64,000 bases of DNA, taken from positions 87,997 to 151,996 of the forward strand of contig JAPTMU010000398.1 in assembly GCA_028583405.1 (NCBI GenBank), written 5' to 3'. The position numbers and the translations under genes were made by a program. Of this stretch, positions 10,387 through 20,305 are shown in pieces (position 1 is the stretch's first letter; each line of letters opens with the position of its first letter). The notes beneath the pieces are model-generated. The model did not search any database, was not told the origin of the DNA, and saw only the letters and a list, made by a program, of their open reading frames with translations. This stretch comes from Pogonophryne albipinna. Taxonomy: Eukaryota > Chordata > Actinopteri > Perciformes > Artedidraconidae.

Positions 10387-11183
10387 TAGTTTTTCGTGAC
10401 ACTGCCACCTAGCGAGCAGGAGACATGAATATGAACGACAACGCAGAGAGTGTGAGTAATGTGAAGTGCTTTTAAAGTTTTATTTGTTTGACATTAATAA
10501 CAATTCCAGTGTCTTCAAATGAAGTGTGATTAACTAACATGATAGTCTTAAGGCAATACAAACAAGCATCTGTTAGCTTATGATAGCTTCTAACCGTATT
10601 AAAGGCACTACAAACAATTATTCGTTAGCTATAGCTTTCGGCAAAATAAACTGTTAGCATATTTTATTATTTGTTTAATGAAACTGTAGGGTGATTTTGG
10701 CAAGCTCAACTAGGTGTCTTACATACATTTTTGATTTAATCACTAATTACAGTAAGAGTGTGAGTAATGTGAATCGTGTTGTTTGTTTAAAGTTAACAAC
10801 TATTCTAGTGTATTGAATTGGACAGCAATGCAAGCAACACGTGCTAAATGTGAGTCTTACAGGGAAACAGTCATCTGTTAGCCTATGATAACTCGCTGCA
10901 AAACCAGCCTTTTTGTTTATTTGTTTAATGAAACCGTATGTTATGGTTATGTTATTTAGCAGAGGCTTTTATCCAAAGTGACTCACAAAAAACATAAAAC
11001 AACCATAATTAATTAGAATATCAATACAAATAGTTACATAGTCAGTTACATTACTTATTACATTTTTAACAGGGTAATTAGTGATCTGTAACCTACTACA
11101 TTTCAAAAAAGTAAACTTCCCAACCCTGATCATTAATTATAGTCAGCTAATTAATTAAACTTCAAAGGATGACCAAAGCATGT
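10385..11183. other. Noncoding; old repeat fragments
   Basis: Contains GCAGAGGCTTTTATCCAAAG near 10960, which resembles the L2-type LINE tail motif found intact at 12185-12225. At 11062-11133 there is a GGTAATTAGTGATCTGTAAC...CTTCCCAACCCTG fragment resembling a common fish DNA-transposon end. Nothing else recognised. Confidence 0.45.
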
Positions 11184-11942
11184 TGTGACGGAGCGGATCA
11201 CAGAGTGACTGACTCCGCCACTGACAGCCGCAGCGGCGACACACACACACACCAAACATTTCCTGCTCTCTTCCGTTCGTCAATAAATAAGGTTAAATCA
11301 TCACTAAAACGTCCACCTTTTCCCCTTCCTTTCTGTAGCGCGACCATAAGTGCACGCTTGTGAGTCTACAATTATTTAAACATACATTTAACTATATTAC
11401 ACCATACTTACGTGGGAAGCGGCGGGCGGAGTTTCGTCGCCGTCTCCCCAGCAAAGGGAAGGTGGAAAAGACGGAGGCGCGTCACTTCCGTAATTTAAAT
11501 AGGATGCAATTTATTATTTCTTTTGCGTTTATTAATTATGGGGAATGATTGTGTTAAGAGGTAGTTAACCGGTGTATGTTTGGGTCGGATAGTTTCCTCA
11601 TGTTTGAGGAAATTACATTTATGTTGACAATGTGGTTTGGAGATAATTGTGTAACCGGTTGACGGTAAACCTGTGGGTAGGGGCTATGGGTACAAAAGGG
11701 ACAGTGTTGGCCCTGGAAGAGTCATTCGGCAGAGTGTTGCAGTGAAGGCAACAGCTAGGATGTGGTTAGAGGAACAGACAACCTCATTTGGTAAACTGTG
11801 ATTTTGTTTATTTACGTTATACTGTTTACCTTTTTGTCGAACAGTATATATTTTTTTGTGGCTGATTATAAAAAAAAAAAAATTGGAGCTTAAACAACCG
11901 ACTAAGCCTATGTATCGAATGGACGAATAGAACCCCGTCACA
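11184..11942 (+). mobile_element. Solo LTR with 5-bp target duplication
   Basis: The 759-bp block starts TGTGACGG and ends CCGTCACA, and is flanked on both sides by CATGT (11179-11183 and 11943-11947), exactly as expected for an LTR retrotransposon insertion. It has no internal coding sequence, so it is a solo LTR left by recombination between two LTRs. A TATA-like GGGTACAAAAGG lies near 11688 and an A-rich stretch at 11868-11882, compatible with plus-strand orientation. It does not match the gypsy LTR at 6535-7383. Confidence 0.85.
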
Positions 11943-12167
11943 CATGTCAATATGATCTGTCTGTCCGCTACATTAAATCAGCAGTAGCCTAAGTTCTGTC
12001 TTCAGTGTAAATGCTTCTTTAATAGTCATTGTATTACTATTTGAATTCATTGTAAATAATCTTAACTGTGCTGACTGCCTGTTTACTGTTTATCAGACAG
12101 TCTCATCATTTAGACATGTTTTGTAATATTGCATGAGGTATAGTCAGTTATTATGTCGGCCTATTCT
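11943..12167. other. No recognisable feature
   Basis: AT-rich spacer between the solo LTR target duplication and the LINE tail. Confidence 0.5.
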
Positions 12168-12822
12168 GTGCTATTACATTACATTACATTGCATTTAGCT
12201 GACGCTTTTATCCAGAGCGACTTACAATAAGTGCGTTCGACCAACAAAATACAAAATTGAAGAAAACAGAATCATATAAGTACATCAGGTTTCATAGAGC
12301 AAAAACATTTCAAGTGCTACTCAACTGGCTATAGATAAGCCAGTCCTTTATTAGTATATAAGTGCTTTGTTAATAGTTCTATCGCTCGAATTGGAGTCGA
12401 AAGAGATGAGTTTTCAGTCTGCGCCGCGGAAGGTGTGTAAGCTTTCTGCTGTCCTGATGTCAAAGGGGAGCTCATTCCACCATTTTGGAGCCAGGATAGC
12501 AAACCCATGTGTTTTCGCTGATGGGAACTTGGGTCCCCCTCGCAGTGCGGGTGCAGCGAGACGTTTGGCTGATGCAGAGCGGAGTGCACGTGCTGGGGTG
12601 TACAGTTTAACCATGTCCTGGATGTAGGAAGGGCCAGATCCATTCGCAGCATGGTACGCAAGTACCATTGTCTTGAAGTGGATTCTAGCAGTTACCGGAA
12701 GCCAGTGAAGGGAGCGGAGGAGTGGCGTGGTGTGGGAGAATTTAGGAAGGTTGAAGACCAGACGAGCAGCTGCATTCTGGATGAGCTGCAGAGGTCGGAT
12801 GGCACATGCAGGGAGACCAGCC
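12168..12822 (-). mobile_element. 5'-truncated L2-like LINE fragment
   Basis: On the minus strand the fragment starts inside the last part of the LINE reverse-transcriptase protein and runs through the 3' UTR. It ends with the hairpin-like tail GGATAAAAGCGTCAGCTAAA followed by a TAATG-type microsatellite (12170-12190). This tail is characteristic of fish L2/Maui-type LINEs and of SINEs that borrow their machinery. The 5' end stops at about 12822, as expected for incomplete target-primed reverse transcription. Confidence 0.85.
12414..12808 (-). pseudogene. LINE ORF2 C-terminal fragment
   Basis: The frame reads [48 protein letters not shown] and ends near WWNELPFDIRTAESLHTF. These are the conserved C-terminal landmarks of CR1/L2-clade ORF2, and they align residue by residue with the LINE fragments at 17245, 50892 and 62233 ([50 protein letters not shown]) while being clearly a different subfamily. 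The upstream part joins from another frame near 12668, and a stop follows TFRGAD, so the fragment is broken. Confidence 0.85.
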
Positions 12823-13081
12823 AGGTATTATTATTATGTTTGTCGTTCTTGAGGATGATGATCCTGCAACCTTTATAAGGACGTTGGCACAGGCTACCGG
12901 GGAAATGGACGGCGAGGAATGTTACAGGGTTTTTACTCAGAAGAGGGCTTCCCGGGGTGCTGCAGCTGGAGCTGTTTTCTGGTGGCTGATGGAACAGCAG
13001 ACCCCGCCTCACCCCAGTGAAGAATCCATAAGGCGCATTCACACCGCAGTACTTTTCCCACAAAGGTTCATGAGAACTTAG
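12806..13081 (+). other. Unidentified coding-like stretch
   Basis: A plus-strand frame over 12836-13025 reads FVVLEDDDPATFIRTLAQA...ECYRVFTQKRASRG...VFWWLMEQQ, more protein-like in composition than its surroundings. It begins next to the LINE fragment and runs into the Harbinger-like repeat at 13026. I do not recognise it; it could be an exon fragment carried by a transposon, or chance. Confidence 0.25.
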
Positions 13082-13440
13082 TTCATGAGAACTCTTTAGT
13101 TCTCATGAACTAAGTACAGATCGCGTTCACACCGGAATAAGTCCCTGGGGGAGGATTAGGCAAATGAAGCCGCTGACGTCACTTCTTCTTCTTCTGCTTT
13201 GGGTTTACTGGCAGGCCGCTAACCACTTCACGGCGTATACTGCCGCCCAAAGTCCCCGGCTGGAAGTCCCCGGAGTTGGGGACTGGCTTCAGTAGAAGCT
13301 GCTGGGACTCCCAGCAGCTTCTACTGAAGCCTTCCGAGTAAATCGCAAGAACGCCGACACCTCCTCATCTCCACTGCTCCCATGTTTTATTTTGTGTTGC
13401 CATAAGTTAGTCTCTCTGCGTTTCTGCGCTGGGCTAATGC
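13026..13440 (-). mobile_element. Harbinger-like non-autonomous element
   Basis: Starts near GGCGCATTCACACCGCAGTA, a Harbinger-type end shared with 30323 and (more diverged) 47258-47355. It shares a long internal block with 47560-47800 in opposite orientation: the TTTACTGGCAGG tract, the palindrome at 13285-13331, and an ATG-led frame (minus, ATG at 13403-13401) whose counterpart at 47569 encodes a Myb/SANT-like start. In this copy the frame stops after about 12 codons. The exact right end and TSD were not resolved. Confidence 0.55.
13285..13331. repeat. Near-perfect 47-bp palindrome
   Basis: Arms of 23 bp (GGCTTCAGTAGAAGCTGCTG...) around a single central C. The same palindrome, slightly decayed, is at 47644-47686, so it is an inherited part of this repeat family. 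Confidence 0.9.
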
Positions 13441-13640
13441 TAATAATGTTCTTGTTTCTTCTTTCTCAATGATCAGACTTCTCATTTGCGCTCCTTCACT
13501 TTTTGTTTGAGATTCTGACACAAACGTCCCAGGTGGGCGGGAATTTCAGGGGTGCGTCCCCATTGGCTACTCAGTTTTTTTAGTTACAGCCCAGTCGTCC
13601 AGCGATTGTACAGTGCAGCTGCGGTGCGGTAGCTGTGCGT
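13441..13640 (+). repeat. Dispersed repeat, inverted partner at 21785-21985
   Basis: The blocks CCCAGGTGGGCGGGAATTTC, CCCCATTGGCTACTCAG and TTTCTCAATGATCAGACTT recur in reverse complement at 21785-21985. Family unknown; no coding frame. Confidence 0.75.
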
Positions 13641-14172
13641 GGATAGAAGAAGAACCAGCAGAAGAACCAGCAGAAGAACCAGCATTTCAATAATTATAAT
13701 ACTACAAGTGAAAATATATGTAAGTATTGATCATTTGTGTTGTTTGTGCTGTACTATACGGTATGTTTCTTTATTGTGTTAAGTGAGAAGTAAAGAAAAT
13801 CTGTGCTATGAAAGTTAGCTTTTGCTAACTTTAGATCCATAACAATGCAAGCTAGTAGCCTAATAGCAGGGACAGTTAGCTACAAAGTGAGCAGTGAGTG
13901 AGCGTTCAGACACCGGCGCACACACTCAAACGGACTTGTGTGCCTGACTCTACCAACAGGCTTTCATGATTCTGTTTAGATATAAAATAAAATAAAATAA
14001 GCAATCATGGCTTATAAGTATAAGCCATGATAGCTTATTTTATTAACATGCTAATTTGATATGAAAATCAATGGAGGCTGAGTTAACTTTGTCCGTCCAT
14101 GACTGCCCCTGAGCTGTGTTAATTTGGTCTTATCCCGTGTTCCCACTTCCTCTGAGGGGACAGCATTAGATC
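13641..14172. other. No gene; one long hairpin
   Basis: Contains short AGAAGAACCAGC tandem copies (13647-13683) and a 54-bp inverted repeat at 13991-14044. Otherwise unremarkable. Confidence 0.55.
13991..14044. repeat. 26-bp-arm inverted repeat
   Basis: AATAAAATAAGCAATCATGG... pairs with its inverted copy across a 2-base loop with a single mismatch. It would form a very stable cruciform or hairpin. Confidence 0.85.
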
Positions 14173-14180
14173 CTAGGAGG

Positions 14181-16328
14181 CAGTGGCGGTTCTAGAACAT
14201 TTTACATGGGGTGGCAAAGGGGGGGCAAGAGGTCATGCCAGGGTGGCATGGGAGGGCGGACTGTACGTGGTATTTTAGACTGTATATAACCTATTTATTG
14301 TTAATTCATGCCCTAACACAAGTGTTCTTAATGCACAAAAGAAACAAGGTGTTCAGACAAACAATCGTGTGCCCTTTGAGTCCCCCAAGCTTACTTCAAT
14401 AATTTTAAATGAAAGGAAACTACAAAAATGTATTTTAAAGCAATTAATTAATGGAACAGGTTGTTTTGCATTACAAAAAATGTGTTGTCTTAGTATTAGA
14501 CAGACATATTTGCATGTCACTAAGCATTATTACATATTAATTTAATATTAAACAAATCAAAATGGCCAATTATTCCAAAATGTTGCTGCTAATATAATCA
14601 TATGCTTGTCAACTTTAACTGATCAAAAATAAATTCTGAAAAAATACTTGAATTATCTATGAAATTGCAATATTGACACACGTCCCTCAGTTTGTTTCAA
14701 CCCCGTCACGCCAAACCATTTACCCTCCTATTAAAATAATGGATCAGTCCATGGGTGATCTGCATTGAGGGAATTACATCACAAAAGTGTCAGTTTCTTC
14801 TCTTACCTATATTTCAGTTTTTGTATTTTCAGATTAAGATTGACAAACTCAACATTTCAACTCTGTTATATGAATTAATAATAGTAAATAATTGTTTATT
14901 ACAAAATAAACAATAGTTTTGCAAAATATTACAATTTTGTAATGTCCTTGATTTCCATGTGGTGCCATATCTTAACTAAACAAGGTATAATGGCTACTTT
15001 TTGTCAAAAACTTCAACCCGGTTAAACATTTTCAAGTAAATTCCTAGTAATTATTTATATTTTGTGCCTGGGGTGGGAAAATGTAAGTAGTCCACTACCA
15101 GATGTTATGACCAAACATTTTGGTTTAATTTTTCAAAGATATAAAGACCCAAAAGGCACCCGATTCAGAGAATACTCTATTTCTGCATACTGTAAGTACT
15201 TAGTTATAATTAAGTACACAAATGACATGACCCATCTCTTCAGAGAGCTAAAGGTGACCTGTGCAGCAACACATTTCAATCAATAATTGTCAATACTAAG
15301 AGCTGCTAGATTGTGCTGCTGTAATGGAATATGTAAGGAGAATAAGCACATACCATGTGGTCCAGCTGGAGTTTCATCTGCCTCCTGATCCCTGCCTCTG
15401 TCCCTCTTTCTGACACTTCATCTTTATTCCTCACCTACATTTCTTCTTCTTCACTAATGTCTTCATCTCCTCCTCTTCCTCCTGCTCTGACCCTCCTGGT
15501 CTCTTCAGTGAACTCTCTTTTCCTTTTCCTCTTTCTGTTCGTCCTGATCTCTTCTCAGATATGTCTTGTTGTTGTTGTTGAATCACTCCTATACTCTGGC
15601 CTGCAAGAGTCTACTTGTGAAAAGCACTGGTACAAATGCTTGTATAACTTTACACGTTAGGGCCATGTAGCCTAGCTAATAAGTAGCATATCATCAGAAA
15701 GTATTTATCAAGCGCACACAGGCAGCTGTGTTTAGATCCAGTTTTTACAGTAAAGGATGTATCCTGGTTTCATTGATCTGGCCTCATTGCTGTGATGTGT
15801 AGTTTACGTGGATTTAATAGTAGGCTACCGCATAGTTTAGCAAAGTGATCGATCTCCCAGCTAACGCTGTCTGCGTAGTATTTTGTAACGTAACGCCCCA
15901 AACAGCGCCCATCTGTTAAACGCTATCGATTCAAACGGCAGCGTTTTATTAATATTTAGTTTCAAGCTCTCGTCCTTAGTAAAAACAAAACTAGTGGAAG
16001 GGGAAATGCTCCCAGGGGAAGCTGACCCATAGGCGCTGGGACAGCTCGCTCCCTCTCTGCAGCTCTGTGAGCCGCGGTCTGTGTGAACGCCGCTCCGCAG
16101 TTTAATGCAGGGCCGTAGCTGCGTTTTTAACGTGCCTAAAATGATATTTAAAATGATTCACTTTTAACTAATGTAATGCTTGTTTCGTTGCTTGAGAAGC
16201 TTGTGGAAATAGTGTAGGTTTGTCTTAGTACAGTTTTAGGGAAACAAAAGTTAGGGGGGCAGCTGGGGGGGCAAGGCTCTACAGCGGGGGGGCAGCTGCC
16301 CCCCTTGCCCCCCGTAGATCCGCCCCTG
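14181..16328. mobile_element. Non-autonomous hAT element, TSD CTAGGAGG
   Basis: The 2148-bp element starts CAGTGGCGGTTCTA and ends with the inverted form of CAGGGGCGGATCTA (12 of 14 terminal bases agree). It is flanked by identical 8-bp duplications CTAGGAGG (14173-14180 and 16329-16336), the hAT signature. Both ends carry G-rich subterminal blocks (GGGGTGGCAAAGG; GGGGGGCAGCTG). No transposase frame was found, so it must be moved by a related source. The terminus resembles the fragment at 22998. Confidence 0.93.
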
Positions 16329-16444
16329 CTAGGAGGGGGGTCATGAAGAAAGACCTGCACCATCTTCATCCACGCTGGGCGTTGCTGTTATCACTGGCTC
16401 AGTGTCATTTCATTAGACCAAATGTCTTTACATATACATTTAAG

Positions 16445-16765
16445 CAGTGGCGAAACCGTCAGGGCCTTCAAGGTATTCAGAGAATACCCTGGAACACTCA
16501 GATAAAACAAACAAAAAATCAATTAAATGATATAAATAAAATGTATATAAAATGAATAAATGAGAATGGTATCTGTGTTGTTGATCTGTAATATTACAGT
16601 GTTACGTTGATTTGTTTGTCCTTCTCGGACCATGCACTACGCATTTCAGTGGTTTTGTGTTAGAAAAGAAAGCAACCAATCAGATCGTGTTCTGGGTCTC
16701 TGGGTAGAATGTCCTTCGACCAAGGTATTCTACATCCTTGATCGAATGCCCTGGCCGTTGCACTG
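16445..16765. mobile_element. Possible small hAT-like MITE
   Basis: Starts CAGTGGCGAAACCGTCAGGG and ends in an inverted, imperfect counterpart (CCCTGGCCGTTGCACTG), with related subterminal GGTATTC blocks on both sides. The flanking eight bases (CATTTAAG, AATGAGAG) do not match, so the boundaries or the assignment may be wrong. Confidence 0.45.
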
Positions 16766-17244
16766 AATGAGAGCGTACGTTTGGACTGACAGTTTGATCA
16801 ACCAATCATATATTGATTTGTAGCCAATGGGCGTATTCTTTCAGAGTTCCCCTCGGTTCCAGGGTGCTCTAGAAGGCCCGCTAGTTAACTGGCTCGAGAC
16901 AGAGGATCTAGATCAGGCCTATTCAACTAGCGGCCCACGGGCCGAATCAGGCCCTTCAGAACTTTTTTCTGGCCCACAAGAGGTTGCCTGCAAATCGAAA
17001 TGGCATATGTGTAATAGCATAAATTAAAATAATGTCTGATCACACTAAATCCGAAGATGCGGCGAAAACGCTGGTTTTTCCATTCATTTGTATTATTTTG
17101 AATCCATTATTTTGCCTGCTCTGCTCATTAAAAAAAAAAAAAACGCACTGTGTCCGCACTTGTCATTGGCTCAGTCAAACTCACGTTACACACTAGGTTC
17201 GCGGGCCACAGAGAAAGTACTTTAGTTAACAGCTTCAAGATGTC

Positions 17245-18195
17245 AAAGTTAGCCATGGAGTGCCACAGGGCTCAGTGCTCGGACCTATTTTGTTCACATT
17301 ATATATGCTTCCGTTAGGCAATATTATAAGGAATCATTCTGTAAACTTTCATTGTTATGCGGATGATACTCAACTATATTTATCAATCAAGCCTGATGAA
17401 ATTAATCATCTAAATAAAATTCAAGACTGTCTCAAGGACTTAAAAACGTGGATGACCTTAAACTTTTTGATGTTGAACACGACCAAAACTGAAGTTATTG
17501 TACTTGGCCCGAAGAATCTACGAAACAAATTATCTAAAGATATACTAACTATGGATGGCATTAATTTGGCCTCCAGTGAGACTGTAAGGAATCTTGGTGT
17601 TATATTTGATCAGGATTTATCCTTTAACGCCCACATAAAATCAATTTCAAGGACCGCCTTCCATCTACGTAACATTGCAAAAATCAGGCATATCTTGCCT
17701 CAAAACGATGCAGAGAAACTAGTCCATGCATTTGTTACTTCAAGGCTGGATTATTGTAAATCTTTATTATCAGGGTGTACCAAGAAGTCAGTCAAGTCGC
17801 TGCAGCTGATTCAAAATGCTGCAGCTCGTGTACTAACCAGAGTTAGGAAAAGGGACCACATTACTCCTGTTCTGGCTGCCTTACACTGGCTCCCTATAGA
17901 ACACAGGATAGAATTTAAAATTCTTCTTCTCGCCTACAAAGCCCTTAATGGGCAGGCGCCATCTTACCTTAAAGAACTCATTATACCCTACTGTCCTACT
18001 AGGGCATTGCGTTCCAAGAATGCAGGGTTGTTGGTTGTTCCTAGAGTCTCTAAAAGTACAATGGGAGCCAGAGCCTTTTCTTATCAAGCTCCACATTTGT
18101 GGAATCAGCTTCCAGTTTGTGTTCGGGCGGCAGACACCCTATCCGTTTTTAAGAGTGCGCTTAAGACCTTCCTTTTTGATAAAGCTTATAGTTAG
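17245..18195 (+). pseudogene. LINE ORF2 C-terminal half (copy A)
   Basis: One uninterrupted frame of ~316 codons begins in the RT with [16 protein letters not shown] and the catalytic [10 protein letters not shown] box (YADD). It continues through thumb and C-terminal landmarks ([53 protein letters not shown]) to FLFDKAYS and a stop. The endonuclease and the RT fingers are missing because of 5' truncation, so no active enzyme is expected. The open frame shows that the copy is young. Confidence 0.9.
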
Positions 18196-18793
18196 GGCTG
18201 ATTAGATTCAGCCCCTAGTTTTGCTGATATAGGCTTAGTTTGTCGGGGGACATCTTACTTCTTCCTTCTCTCTGTCTATACCTGTGTACTCTCATGTTCC
18301 GATTAACCCAGCTTCCCCACATTTCTTTCTTTTTGGTGTCTATATACGCCGGGATCCGGAGTCATGGATGATCCTGCGGTCCTGTGTCCTGCATCGCGAG
18401 CCCTGGATCTTGAGTCGTGGCTGTGGTCCTGGATCATAGGTCCTGGATGAATATCCTTGTGGATTCATCTTCCTATTATACACACATGCATTTCCAAACA
18501 TTTGGACTACCTATGTTGCAAATGTATTATCTTTTCAATTTACACACGGCATCTATTGCACGTCTGTCCGTCCTGGGAGAGGGATCCCTCCTCTGTTGCT
18601 CTCCCTGAGGTTTCTCCCATTTTTCCCTTTAAAACTGTGGGTTTTCTCCGGAAGTTTTTCCTTGTACGATGTGAGGGTCTAAGGACAGAGGGTGTCGTAT
18701 TGTCATACTGATATTCTGTACAAACTGTGAAATCCACTGAGACAAATGTAACATTTGTGATATTGGGCTATATAAATAAACATTGATTGATTG
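17245..18793 (+). mobile_element. Nested 5'-truncated CR1/L2-like LINE in hAT copy A
   Basis: It begins inside the reverse transcriptase just before VPQGSVLGP, runs through the rest of the RT C-terminus and a ~600-bp 3' UTR, and ends with GGGCTATATAAATAAACATTGATTGATTG. The hAT sequence is duplicated at the two junctions: ATGTC at 17240-17244 and at 18794-18798 (GATGTC if the last tail bases are counted). Truncation, a microsatellite tail and a short TSD are all as expected from target-primed reverse transcription. Confidence 0.92.
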
Positions 18794-19135
18794 ATGTCTC
18801 TCTCCAAGCCCAAGAAACGTAAAGTTGATTCGGAAAATCGTCAATTCCAGAATGAATGGACTGGCAAATATGTATTTACTTTGCCAGCCGCAACAAGTAA
18901 TAAACCGGTGTGTTTATTGTGCAACGAAAGTATATCCGTGATGAAAGAATACAACGTAAAGCGACACTACAACTCAAATCACGGCTCGTTTTCTGCCAGT
19001 TTTCCCTTGGGCTCAGAGGAACGGAGAAGGAAAGTACAGGGACTGCTAGCATCATTTGAACGGAGTCAAGTGGCCAACAATGAGGAAGGTGGCCTTGCTT
19101 ATACTGACAATGTTTGGATCTACCTATACTTGTGA
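18794..19135 (+). pseudogene. hAT transposase N-terminus with zinc finger (copy A)
   Basis: Starting at the ATG restored by the target duplication, the frame reads MSLSKPKKRKVDSENRQF, then a BED-like finger (PVCLLCNESISV...VKRHYNSNH: two Cys and two His). PKKRKV has the form of a classical nuclear localisation signal, fitting a DNA-binding transposase N-terminus. After about residue 95 the frame shifts away from transposase because an internal deletion has removed the catalytic region. The same remnant occurs at 50550-50890 and 63782-64000; a diverged relative is at 47103. Confidence 0.85.
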
Positions 19136-19289
19136 GTCTAGCTTTTCTCATATGAATGCCATCAAAACAAGGGCACGTTGCTCCATGACCAATGAGAAGT
19201 TGCATGAGTGTCTCAGGATTGCTCTTACCACTTATGAGCCAAACTATGCTGAAATAGCTCAATCAAGGCAGTGTAATTTCTCTCACTGA
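19056..19289 (+). pseudogene. hAT transposase C-terminal region (copy A)
   Basis: The frame has LTMFGSTYTCESSFSHMN, IKTRARCSMTNEKLHECLRI and YAEIAQSRQCNFSH then a stop. This is the C-terminal dimerisation region of hAT transposases (the usual CES-FS-MN...R-L...L...R). It is joined to the N-terminal piece in another frame near 19065, where the middle ~400 residues are deleted. The same junction is present in copy B (50396-50629), so the deletion predates spread. Confidence 0.88.
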
Positions 19290-19613
19290 CTCAAACAGGC
19301 TAAACATGACAGAAGTCTGATTCATGGTATGTATGCAGATCTGTTTTTATGGTCATTCATTTTATGGTCATTCAAACAAGCCTACTTACTGTTTCGAAAA
19401 TTGTAGAAATGTTTCCAATATATGAATGTTATTGTGAGTCTGATGGCTATTGTTTTACTATGTTCTATTTGCATTTAGTATTACATTTTATGGACTTGTG
19501 TTGTCTTCAATGCACCTTGTGTATGCTTGGAAGTGTTGAGTATATTATACACAGGGCTACTTACAGTTAATGTGATGAATACTGTTTTATTATATTCATC
19601 TTGTTTTGTACAT

Positions 19614-19818
19614 TAGCCTTATTGTTTACCTTTTTAATATAATTTTTTGTAATTTTCAATTGCTTGGTTTTCGTGAAATTAGCCTGTTTTCCTATTAAAG
19701 TGTAACAGATTGATGCATCTCCACAGATCATCTTAAAGGCTTCGGAATTGTAGTTAAAAACTAGGGCCCCCAAACAGCATCTTGCATAGGGCCCCCAAAA
19801 AGCTAGAAACGGCCCTGG
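19614..19818 (-). mobile_element. Right-end fragment of another hAT element
   Basis: Ends GCTAGAAACGGCCCTG, the inverted form of a CAGGGCCGTTTCTAGC terminus common in fish hAT elements, with GGGCCCCCAAA subterminal repeats. It abuts the broken end of copy A. No left end was identified. Confidence 0.5.
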
Positions 19819-20305
19819 TCCCCGTTATTTTCACAAACACCCCCGCCACACATTTACCGACACAAACGTTTGTATCATCTGTTGTAGACCCAAATAAATA
19901 AAATAAAATAAGAACTCATTCTCAAAAAAGATAAACGCCATTCTTAAAATGTATCAACGAAAAAAGCGATCATGAAAATGTTTCCAATAAATTAATAAAA
20001 TGATTTTTGACCACTTTGTTGTTCAGATATATCACATATTTGTAACTAAATGAAACATGAATTGAAACAAAACATGGTATAAACTGAGGAGTGACTCTCG
20101 TGAGTTTCATGTATTTTCTTCACTCCGCTGGGAAACTGCTCTCATGTCAAGAAGCATCAGATCAGTGCATGCGCTGCATCGTCCAATCAGTGAGCGATAC
20201 ACAGTAAGGGGGCGGAGCGAGTATCTGAGGATTTCATCGGAGGATGGTCTGGTGGTTCCTCGGTTATCGCTCCTCCATTATATAATGCTCCTCGATCCTC
20301 CGGCA
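19819..20305. other. No recognisable feature
   Basis: AT-rich part followed by a GC-richer stretch (20160-20305). No splice-bounded exon or repeat match noticed. Confidence 0.45.

Larger units (their letters stand above)
16914..19613 (+). mobile_element. hAT element carrying a nested LINE, copy A (right end lost)
   Basis: Begins CAGGCCTATTCAACTAGCGG, continues through a conserved ~330-bp leader, then a LINE (17245-18793), then transposase fragments. It matches copy B (49747-52775, reversed) and copy C (61906 onward) almost base for base, including both LINE junctions. Copy A diverges from copy B after TTTTGTACATTAG at 19613, so its right terminus has been replaced by other sequence. The element encodes only N- and C-terminal remnants of transposase and cannot move itself. 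Confidence 0.92.

Noticed and set aside
15355..15660. 101-codon hydrophobic Ser/Leu frame inside the hAT at 14181
   Set aside because: Low-complexity TCTTCCTCC-derived sequence with no transposase motif and no splice context.
18417..18844. Frames in the LINE 3' UTR (also at 50841-51268 and 63411-63832)
   Set aside because: Repeat in all copies because the UTR is copied; no protein motifs, and they cross the LINE/hAT junction.
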